From the NCBI GenBank assembly GCA_031213475.1, contig JARUPZ010000030.1, forward strand, positions 3,965,371 to 4,029,370: DNA of 64,000 nucleotides, written 5' to 3'. Below are positions 1 to 11,900 of the stretch, one piece after another. Each line of letters begins with the position of its first letter. The stretch's first letter is position 1. The stretch comes from Nereocystis luetkeana. Its lineage: Eukaryota > Sar > Phaeophyceae > Laminariales > Laminariaceae. The position numbers and the translations under genes were made by a program. The notes beneath the pieces are model-generated. The model made no database searches and was not told where the DNA came from. It worked only from the letters and a program-made list of their open reading frames with translations.

Positions 1-206
1 GCGGGCCTCACGCCTCTCCCCCACCGGGGAAACCCCTCTAAAATCCCCCGCTACAACTGCACCAACGACTTTTTGGGGCAAAAATACTTGGTATTACGCA
101 TGTAGTTTGGCATCATTTTCGCAGTAGTTATTGGGTTACAGAAAAAAAGCCGTGACAACCCGTTCCATCCCCGCTCCCCCGTTCGAGAAAAACACGCCTT
201 TCTCAC

Positions 207-3200
207 CGAAACCCGAGGTGTCCCCAGCAAGCCCGGCCAGAGGGTGATGCGCTGGTGCTTGACCACCCTGGTCACGCGACGGAAGCCTGGAGACTTGTAG
301 AGCTGGGGACGATACCACTGGACTTCGGTGATCCACTCGGCGTGCATGAGGGAGCGGTCCATTACCCTTACGGCATCCTGCCGTAGCCGAATTTCCGAAC
401 AAAAAAAAATACCGAAGTCGCATGCCGAATATAACGAAATCGCCCACGAAACACAAAGAGACGGTTGATAACACATGATACCGAAAGACGAATACCGAAA
501 GCGAAGGCCCAAGGCAGCACATAATAATTCCGAAAGCCGGACACCGGAACCGAAGGTCGAAGACAGAATACCGAAAGCCGGAAACCAAGAAGTCGAATAC
601 CGAACACCGAAATTCAAAATAAAAAATGAACAGACGAAAAGGCATACGGAATCAACACGGAACAACCCGGAGATGCATTATACCGAAATACAGATAAACA
701 CCGAACACAAAACATCGAATACCGAAACCGAAGATAGAACGTGGAACGAACACAAAATTCCGAATGCCGTAGACCGATGACGGAAACCGATAACGAAACA
801 CAAAATATCAACAACCAAACCATCGAACAAGAAGCACGAAAACACGGCGGAAGGGTGTGGGCCGTGCCGGGCAGGCGGGGGGGTGGGGAAGGGGGGCGCG
901 GGGAGGGGGGGAAGCGTCAGCAGCCAGCGGGCGACCCGGAGAGGATGTGGATTGTGGGACAAGGGATGACGACGACAGCTGTCAGGTCAAGGTCACTTTG
1001 TGAACTTGTACTGGATGCCGATTGTGGGACAAGGGATGGCGACGACAGCTGTCAGGTCGAGGTCACCTCGTGAAACTTGTACTGCACTATTACTTTTCGT
1101 ACAGTAAAAAATAGAGCTGACTTTCATTCCAAGTAATTGCAAACAGGGAGTTCGGTCCTAAAGCGGTTAAGCTTAGTTTCACTCCATTCAAAAGCCACCG
1201 TCGGGAAATCTTAAGGGACATTTGGGCGGTTCATGTTGAATGCCCATATGGTCCGGACGTTTCCGCACGAAAATGGTACCAGGTACTTCACGCAAGCATA
1301 ACGCTTTCAACCCACTGTGGCGGGATGGGATTTTTGCATCGCTCATGCACAGGGAGGTGGGTGGTGGCGGCGGGTGTGTCTTGACACAAAAACAACACAC
1401 CCATACACACATGTACACGCGCACACGAGTGCGAGAGGTATCTCACCGTCGCGGCAGTTGAGTCCAAACGGACGGACGATGCCACTGGCACCGACCGCCA
1501 TGCACAACGAATAGTCTACCCCACCGTATGCCTGGTAATACGAGCACTTGAACCAAAACAAAGACAAAAAAACTCGGCTGCGTGGTCATATGTACAATAT
1601 AGCCTTTCGGCACGACCATGCCCCCGACGAAAAACACGTACCAGGCATATATACTACACAACATAAACACACGCAGTAACCTGGTATAATCTAATATTCG
1701 ATACTTCCCATCCCTGCGCTTTCCGAGCCCCAAGCCAATTTATTGATCGACCCCCCCCCGCCCCCCGGGCGCCCTTGGCCAATGGGGGGCCGCGGCGCAC
1801 GCGGCTGGAGTTGCCCCTGACCCCCAGTCCCGCCGCGCCCGGGGTCGAGAAGGCCCCATCCTCGGTTCGGAAACCCCTCCGTATCTCTACAACTTCAACC
1901 CCCCGAAGACGAATACAGACAGGGCTTACACTACTTATGATACGAAGCACGGGTACCAAAATCATGGACAATCTACAGTAGTTCTTGCTCGAAATGACCA
2001 CGCTAGAACCTAAACTTACACACCCCGTATTATAGCACGGTTTGGTCGAACTATCAGTACAGTGATATCACTAGTATCACTTCACTATATATAGCTTGCA
2101 AAATATGAGTTTCGACTGAGTTCGGCTGAAAATCCTCTCTCTCGCAGCTGATAATTACATACCCGTACCAGGTACCAGGTATTTATTTCATCACTATTTA
2201 TGGATATATAAAATATTTGATACCCCTCCATCTCCGCCCAGCCGATGCTGCTCCATGCTCAAGCGCACGGCCTCCAGGTCGACCGCGACCCCGCACCCCC
2301 GCGGAAAAAAAAAGGAGCCACCCCCCCTCTCACCCACCTTAAAATCGGCCAGGTTGAGTGAGGGTGCCTCGGGAGTCCGAGCGCTTGCTTCCTCCATCAG
2401 GTCTTGCAGACGAGCCACCTCACGGCACGCCAAGCCTTGCATAGAGTGCACCTCCAGCAAAAAAGCCCCCACGTTGGCCATCGACACTTGCCCAATATTT
2501 CGATCATCCAGCAGCCTCCCGTTGCGCCCGATAGATAGTTTTGCCCCGCCCGTCGCCCCCGCCCCCACCCCCAATAAAAAAAAAAGGAAGGAAAAAAGGG
2601 AACGGGTGGCATACAAGGAAGGAGGAGGACGTTAGCGGTTCATCACCGGTATTTTGCTCATCCGGCCACCTGCCGTTGCCCGGTGACCTCAACCTCCCCC
2701 ATCTCCGCGCTCCGTCCCGGCATTGTAGGGATGCGAGAGTCTATGGTCATACGGCTACGGCCATGCATGATAATGAGTACACCCCCCCCCCCCCTCAAAC
2801 GTCGCTCCATCTATGACCTCCTCCTTTTTTTCAACACAACTTCTACAAAACAAATCCGGATCTGAAGCCAGTTGCCCCCCCCCCCCCGCCGTTAAAGCCG
2901 TTGAAACAAAAAGAGAACACCTTTATGGTTTTTAGACCCATGACAAAGGAAACGCCAAGTCCGAAAGTTTAAATAAAAAAATAGTGCTTTAAAAAAAAAA
3001 AACGAAAAATTCCTCGTACCGCCGCTGGAGGGGAAAAAGATAAAAAAAATGGTTATTTTATTTATTTTTTCCAACGTCTGAAGGCGGCGCACTTAGTTTT
3101 TTCTGGTTGCAAATTGTCAACACGCTGATAGAAATCAGCTCGTGCGACGATCGACGCTCGATCTCAACATAGGCTAACTCAGCCCACGGCCAACCCGCTC

Positions 3201-5857
3201 GGTGTCCGGCAAGGCCAACGAATATAGATGACGGCCTCGAAGATATCAGGTGGATCCATGGTCTAGGGTGCGAGAGCTTGCCGGCGGCGTCCTACGCTAT
3301 CATCCCAAACCTGGGAAAAAAACTAGTTTTTGCCATTCGAGCAAAGGGAGGACATTAGTCTTCAGTTTTGTGCACACCAGCGGCCAATTGTTTTTTTATC
3401 ATACGCCTGGTCAGCTCCCGCCACATGACAACCGACCATGGTGTGAAGACGATGACCCTAGGGTGGGTAACGAGCGCACTCCGTTCACAATTCACGACGC
3501 AGTCGTTGGTTTCGTCGGCCGATGTCTGTCAAGGACTCGGAATCTCGCCGCTTCGAATCAAACACCCGCTTGCGTTTTTCTCAAGCCGATTTTTGCCCAA
3601 CATCGCCCCCAGATATGTTTTTTTTCGGGCTTTTCCAAAAGTTTGGATTTTTTTTTTTTTCAATTAATAGACGCGCCCATAGGAAGCGTGTTTCCTTTTT
3701 TTTTTTTTGCGGGTATCTTTGAAATTCAAACTCTTTATTGGTACTTCGCTTTCCCATTGGCACAGGTCTTACAGGCATTTCGATCACCCAGCAGGAGATC
3801 GTGATCTACCCCTGTCCGGCAGCAGCAGTCCATCATTCTCTCTGTCCCCGACGTGTGAAATGTTTACTGCTGTGCCAGGTATGTACTACAGGTACGTCGC
3901 ATATCCGACCGCTTGGTCTTGATATTGATGCCTAAACGGTCCTTAAATTTCCGTCCAGAGTGCTATCAGGTACCAGTATACATTAGCCCTTTTAGAACCG
4001 CAGCCCCATTTTGGTGACAAACCTCTTCAAGAGTGACTGAGCTGTCCCCAAAATGGGGCTGCGGTCCTAAAAGGGTTAGGCGGCCGCGTGACTAAGCAAC
4101 TACAGCAGTACTAGTACCTGGGTAAAAATTATGACGTGTACGGGGGGCCATAGTAATCAGGACCCATCATGTCTACAGCAGTAGACGAAGACCGAAATAT
4201 TATTCCAGTATTTCGACCGAGCAGATTCGGTCGTGGTCACTACCGCTGTGTGTTCCCCCGTTAACACTAGTAGACTGTGTATTCGTACTACCCGAGAACA
4301 TAATGCACAGTGATTATTTATAGGACTTGAAACCAAATACCAGGTAGGGTGTGTAAGCCGGCCCTATAGAGGGGCCACTAGTGTAATACCGGCTCGATAG
4401 AGGGACCGGTACTGTAATATCGGCACTGTGGAGGGACCGCTACTGCTGTAATGATAACCAAGTATGGTGTGTGAACATATATAGGGGATACATGGCTTTT
4501 GGGTCCATCGTGGGTCCTGATTACTAAGTGCGGACATATAAGAACCGTTTAGACATCAACATGAAAACCAAGCGGCTCTTATCTTTCCGTCCAGACCGCT
4601 GGGTTATCCATTCCGAAGAACAAACGGTATGCGTCAAGTTTGACTCTCAGCGATCACCACTTCTCCAGGCGGAAAAAAAAAGAAGATAAAATAAAAAAGG
4701 AGGGGGGGGGGGAAGTCGATTGGACCCCCTCTACTCTTCTGACCAGTACCAGTATATGAAGCGCGTGGCGAGGGGTTCGCTCCGGAACATCAACGCCGGC
4801 ATTCCTACGAAGGAACGAAACACAAAACACTAAAACTTGCCCCATCTCCTGCTGTGCGCAGGCAGCAAAGCAACGCAAAGGGGCACTGGCTGCCACTCCT
4901 CCCAACCCACTCCGCCGTCAAGCTACTCACGCGAAGGCGGCCATGCTGCTGCTCAGCCGTATGTCCTCCTCCAGCAGCGGGATACCCTTCTGCCCACCCC
5001 GAAATACGTTGAAGATGAAGGCCAGAGACAGCGGCGCCAAAAAAAACACGTTGAGTACCACGAAACCGGCGAAATAAATTATGGTCGCGCGCACCGAGTC
5101 GTACGCTGTCAACCTGCCCACGTTTTTGTGGTTTCCATGGAGTTGGTGGAGATGGGGGAGACAGGGGGGGGGAGGGCAGGTTAGGGGGGGGGGGGGCGGG
5201 GACGGGGGATGGGGCGGTGCTTACTTGTTGCTTGCCTAGTTGTATGACCATTGAAGACGCGTGCCCGAGACGGACCAGCGTCGAGGGGGGCTCGGGCGGA
5301 GGGAATGAGTTATGCGCCGTCAAAATGGTCGGGCGAGGGTAACTTGGGTTTGGTTGATTTGCCGTGCCTCTCGTGTAGGCGCTCGAAAACCATCCCGGAT
5401 GTTTTTGCGCCTGTCCATTGTCGCAGATTAAGCTTCCCCGCTCGCGCACCTTGGGCACACGTTACCTGAAAGGTTCCTCCCTCCCCCTCTCTCTCTCAGT
5501 CTTTCTCTTAGCACCAACTCCAACAACATCATCAGCATCATCAACAACAGCAGAGACAACACCACCCCGTCAATAACGCCAACACCAACCCTGCATTTAA
5601 CACTATTGCGACCACCATCAACATCACCACGCGAGAAAAAGTAGGCAAGGCGCACATAACGTCGGGGCGGGTCGGTCAGCATCAACCTCAACAACACCAT
5701 CAACAACACCAACAACACCTGCACCAATAATAACACCAACAATACCCACGTCACCAACACCATTTTTCCTCTCTCCTCTCCCTTCTCCTTGGCGGTGGTA
5801 GTAGTAGTGGTAGTAGTACTAGTAGTAGTAGTACTAGTAGTAGTAGTGGTAATAGTG

Positions 5858-5921
<64 letters not shown>

Positions 5922-8900
5922 TAGTAGCAGCAGTAGTAAAAAACATCGCCACCAAGAAGAGGGCCAAGAACCAAGAGCGAAACAACCAGAACAAAGCAAA
6001 AACAAAAACAAGCAACACAAAGAACAAAAACAACACTCAACAAGCCAAGCAACAACGCACACACACGTACATGATGTCGGGAAAGTTGGTGGTGGTGAAA
6101 AGCACGAACAGCCGCCAGCTCGACTCGAACACGTCCGGGAATATCGCGCTTCCCTCCTGGGTGCCCGCGAACAAAATCATCCCCACCCAGGCGAACATCA
6201 GAATGTTCAAGAATATCAACATCCAGATCTCCGCCACAGCCCCAAGTATGTGCCTATAGACGTTGTTTAGATTAACACGAGACGGTGCGAAACGGTATGA
6301 TAAGGCGTTAAAATAGGGGGGAGGGGGGGGGGGGGAGGGTGTACTCGATAGGAGAGATGTGCTCGATCTCATGCATGGCCGTAGTCGTATGACCATAGAC
6401 CCTCGCATCCCTGGGAGGAAGTTAGGGGGAATACTAATGCAACGCATGGCCGTCGTCGTATGTCCAAAACCATAGACCCCAAGGCCACAGACCCTCGCAC
6501 CCCTACAATGCCGGGACGGAGCACGTCGGGATTTCAACGACCAGGCAGACATCGCTTGTACAACACAAAGCGCGAAGCGCCTTGAGGTGATTCGCGACTT
6601 GCATGAAGGGCGAGCTGCATATGATATACTAAGAACCGCTCGGCGGACTTTCTTGCACATGGGTGACAGCGTCGAATTAACTGACAGGGGGGGGGGGTCC
6701 TATTTGTGGAGGCGGTAGCGGTCGCCACGTCACGTTTTGGGCGTTTCAGGACAGAATGTTCACGGCGCGCGGAATGAATGCATGGGACAGGGAACATTCC
6801 GCCAAACCGCACATTATACAAGAGCAAAAACATGTAAGTTTCGTTCACTTAAGAGTAGATTTTCACAAGAACAAAAATGAAAAAAATTGGCGTTTTTGCC
6901 TGGTGAGTGCGCCTTGTTCGTTTCCGGGCTGACCGACTGGTGACCCCCCCCCCCCCCCCCCCCTCCCCGCATGTGCATATATTATGATACTGTAGTACGG
7001 CATTTTTTACGTGAAAACATTACGTCACAAAGAACACGGTGGTGGCGACACCGCAGTGCCAGAGACAAACGTGAACAATTCACAAGGAGGTTGTTTCCAG
7101 TCATGGCTATTAATAGCAGTGGTACCCAAGATAATACCTCCACCCCCCCAACAGGCCCCTTCGCCTACGGTCCACCTCACGGCCAGTAACGGAAGTATAA
7201 CATACGTCAAACATGAAAAAAAAATATAAAGCTGCACCAGACCATCAACTACGTCGATTACAAAAATGTATTTTCAATATTTTTGTATGCATCGAAACAC
7301 ATTGCAACACACCACGTGCACGAAACATGCATCACACCTCGAAGCACGTACACAGGGCTACAAAAATATTATCTATACCAAAGACACTATCTAATGAACA
7401 CACGCAACACCATTGCAACTCCCTTATTGCACCACCATCACGACCATCACGACCACCACCTCCATGCGCCCTCCGTCTCGCCTTAGCTGAGTGACGACCA
7501 GAAATGTTCGGCGGTGGACCGAGAGGTAGAGTAAGATGCGGCAGTACGCGCACAAGGAGTGCGCGCGGTAGTCGACGGCCAGCGCCAGGAGGTAGATGGT
7601 GCCGTACAGCGCCAGCGTGCCGTGCTTGAACCACACCAACTGGTACTGGGCACTTCGTACGCCTTGCCAGTAGTCACGCCCGCCGATGTGCTGGCGCGAA
7701 AAACAAGTCAACGACAGGAGGGGCGGGTTACAGCATGCGACTGAAAGGACTGAGTCTCACCAGTCCCCAGGGTACCTGGAGGGTTAACAGGACTTGAGTC
7801 CCACCAGCCCTAAGGTTAAGAGAAGCCAAAAGGACTGGAATTCTGACGACTTTTGAAGCTCTTGGATGTTGTCATGCCAACTACAGGCAGTAGCACTCAA
7901 TAATCTACCATACGATGGTACGGTCTGAGGACCAACGCCAACGGGAAGGACGGACCGCAACTGGACCGAGTCTGGCGTAGTCCGGCGGGCAGGCACCATT
8001 GTCGAGGTTTTTGTTAGTGGGCGAGTTCGCTCAAGCCCCACACTACCCGAAGATGACTCCCTCGTGTGGTTACTTATCTCCACCGCACCTGGTCCCCTCG
8101 GCATCAGGTCGGGTCAACATACTCACGCGCCTGAGGTACGAGTGTACAAGTACTACTGCTGTCTGTGGCAGGAGCCTGGTCTACTGCTGTCCCAACGGGA
8201 GCGACGGACGACACGTATTTTGCATGTGCAATGTTTGACCCTTTTGGAACCGCAGTCCCGATTTGGGGACGAACTACTTAAAATTTGAGTGGATTGTCCC
8301 CAAAATGAGACTGCAGTTCTAAAGCGAGCGAGCTTAGCTTCATCTTTGGCACTCCGCCGCAAAAAAAGAAAAAAGCGATGGTATTCTTCAGGCTGGTCGT
8401 ATAATCATACCTGGTACCAGGTATCATACGTTCATACAAGGCGCTTCGCTCCGCGGGCGGCCTACGCCGCCCGCTACGCTCGCTCAGGAAGGGAAAAAGT
8501 ACACCAAATTATGCGAAGCGAACAGAGGTCCACGATTGAATTTAGTTTTTTCAAGGATGGTAATTGCAAACCGGCGACTTGATAATGCCAAGAGTCCCGC
8601 CGCCATGCTTCAGGAAAAAACAGCTCCGACGTCAGCTTGGATGCCACATATACGCTTCGCGTCGCGGATGTCGTACGTACGTACATATTTTTGGTTTTTC
8701 GGATCTTCCTAGGGCTCCAGCACCTTTGTGTGACCACGGACTCCTTCGTCAGAGAGTTAATGTGAGAACAACAACAACAAACAACATATACCCAGGTAGG
8801 GTACTACTGTCTGTACTTATTTTATTCTTTCGATATATGCTCTACCGGTATGTCAGTACTGCTGTATGTACGAAGAAAGCGAAAGCACAGCACGGCACAG

Positions 8901-11900
8901 CAGCAAAAACAATGAAAATGAAACCGAAAACTCGGAAAGGGAAAAAAATCCCCGTCCCCTCTCGTGTAATATTTTGCTGCCTGATTGGAACACCTTACAC
9001 CCGGTCGAAAAGAAGAAAAGAAAAAATCGCACAGAAGAGCTTCTCTCTCAGCCTCGTACGCCGCCCGCCCCTCTCGCGACCACCTCGCTACCGATTCGGT
9101 CCGGGTAAAGCTTTTATCACTCTCTGCCACAATCAGCCCCGTCGCCCGCCCCGCGTGAAGCCCGGTGCTCACCGTGGCCGTCGTTCGCCAGCTCGATAAC
9201 GTTGGTGTTCAAACTGCACACCTCCCTCTTTCAACTTCAGCGTGGTCGCAAAAATAAGCACCGCTTGAATATTATCTTGCCCTCCCGAACGACCTTTATA
9301 AACTCGTACATACTCTATCAACAAGCATAAATCGAAGCCAGACAAAGCCCGTTCATGCATCCCTCGTGTCTCGAGGCGCACGCGACGCCTAGGCACGAAA
9401 GCGGCGACCGCGCTCCTTGCAACCCCCCCTCTACCCGCCAGCACCCGCTGGCACCCGCGACGGTGCCGGGTCCTCCCGCGATGCCGTGCTCGGAGAACAC
9501 GCACGCACAAGAAACGAAAGAAGAAAAATGGAAGAAATGACGGAGAAAACAAAGAACTGCTGGAAAGGTCCGGCAAGTAATGAAAGGAGGCGGTTTGGAA
9601 GTGGGAGCTCTGAGAGGCCAGGGATGCACCAACCGAGCACGCTCAGGGGTTGTGATCTAAGTATGTAGTTCTATAACGCGGATGATCCAAACAGGGTCGA
9701 AACTACGAGTACGCGTTTTGAAGACTAAAAAAACTTGGGAGAACCACGTCCTGCACGTAAAAATTGAAAAAAATCAAGGTCAAAGCGGACTTTGCCTCCT
9801 GAGGCTATTTCCTAATGCCTTTGGTCTGGCGGTGAAGAGAGACGCCGAGTGCGCTACGTAGAGTCAACCTGTCTGTCGTGGTAGTTTGAATTTCACAATG
9901 TGACTGACGGTTACTTCTGCTGTAGTCTACGAGTACGTATTCACGGAGAGGTGCGCGCCGAGTGCGCTTCTCTTGGTCTCTAGGCCCGTGCCCGCGCCAG
10001 CCGATTGTAGTCTGGTCACGGGGAGACACGCCGCCCGCCGGCTGCGGGTCGGGTGCGAAGAAACGTCGCTGCATCTCCAGCTGTGTCACCAACCAACTCC
10101 TCGATCGTTCTGCTGCTGCTTGCTGTCGTGGATAACAACTTGAATTGAGAGACCATGCCATTTTTCGATTTGAAAAATTGATGGCCCAGATCGTCGGATT
10201 GTGGGGCAAAAACTGAAGACTTCGGCCATCGGATTCTCAAATCCAAATATTTCCGGTCGGATTTTGCATATTCGGACTGCATAAGACTAATGCCAATGGG
10301 ACAGCGAAGTTTCAATAAAAAGTTTGAATTTCAAAGATACCCGTCAATTTTTTTCAGAACACGCTTCCTATGCGCCATGTAAAAAAAAAAAAAAGTTCCT
10401 AACTTTTGGAAAAGCCTGAAAAAAGCAAATCTGGGGCCGATGTTGGGCCAACATCGGCTTGAGAAAAACTCAGGCCGATCTTTGGTTCGAAGCGGCGAGA
10501 TTCCGAGTCCTCGACAGACATCGATCAACGAAACCAACGATTGCGTCATGAATTCTGGACGGAGTGCGCTCGTTAGGGGCTCCGACCCACCCTAGGGTCA
10601 CCGCCTTCACACCATGGCCGGTGTCATGTGGCGGGAGCTGACCAGGCGCATGATAAAAAAACATTTGGCCGCTGGTTTGCACAAAACAGAAGACAGAGCT
10701 TCTCCATCCGTCTCGAATGGGTTGACCGTGGGCAGAGTATGTCGAGATCGAGCGTCCATCGTCGCACGAGCTGGTTTCTATCACCGTGTTGACAATTTGC
10801 AACCAGAAAAACACAAATTGCGCCGCCTGCAGCCGTTGGGGGGGAAAAAAGAAAAATCAAACTTTTTTCTCTTTTTTTCCCACAGCTGCGGTACGTGAAT
10901 TTTTTCGGCTGTTTTTTTAAAGCAATATATTTGAAAAAAAACTTTTGAACTTCGCGTTTCCATTGGCATAGGTCTAAAACAGGTGCTTCATTTTTGGGAT
11001 CGAAAAATACAGACCTGAAGCACGAAATCGAACCGCATAGGGAAAACATACAAATCTGAAGCTCGAAACGAACCGCACAGGTGTATGCGGTTCGATTTCG
11101 AGGTTCACATATTTTTATTTCGATCCTAGATATGAAAGCACCGGCCTTATGCAGTCAAAATATGCAAAATCCGACCGGAAATCTCGAGAATACGATAGCC
11201 GAAGTCGTCAGTTTATGGCCAAAATCGGACGACCTGGGCCATAAGATTTTCAAATAAAAAAATGGCATGGTCGTTGAAATTCAAGTTGTTTTCCACGACC
11301 GCAAGCAGCAGCAGAACGATCCATGAGCTGGATAGTGACAAAGCTGTTGAGCGACGTTGCATCGCGCCGGGCAGGCGGCGCGTCTCTCCGTGGTCAGACT
11401 ACAGTCCGCTGACGCGGGCTCGGGCCCACGGAGACCAACAGGACCGCACTCGGCGCGCACCTCTGAGCGGATACGTACGTATAATACTCGTAATCTAATT
11501 AGATTACAGTACATACAGCAGCTAAGCAGTCAGTCACATCGTGTCAAAATACCTGGTACAAAATACCAATACTCGCACAGGTTGATTCTATTAATAGAGC
11601 TGTCGGCCCCTCTCTGCGCCGCTCTCGCAGTCGCCGTGGGCTCGGACGCTTGGGTCCCTACATACATAGCGCAATACCTGGTACCTGGTATACAGCAGGG
11701 GACTCGGCGCGTCTACGAGTATTTCGTTTTCGTCTCACCCAATTCGGAAAATAAATAATGACCTCTATTTCCAGTACGATTTTATATGATACGTATACGA
11801 GTATAATAATCAAACTTTTCTCTTTTGATCCTATACATATTGCGAACTTTCGGAGCTGAAAATGCGATCGGGTCGAAACCTGACGATAAAAAATGTTCTG

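Noticed and set aside
3250-3804. 184-codon frame in family E
   Set aside because: Partial counterparts exist in the other copies because the DNA is shared, but the frames are broken and show no domain.
4741-4820. Possible extra TPC exon after S6
   Set aside because: An acceptor-like CGTAG and a phase-compatible frame exist, but it lacks homology and a good donor. The exon at 2515-2338 fits both phase and the EF-hand pattern.
5428-6062. Long minus-strand and plus-strand frames over 5.4-6.3 kb
   Set aside because: They are driven by the (GTA)n microsatellite. The only coding piece is the TPC S5/pore exon at 6253-6065.
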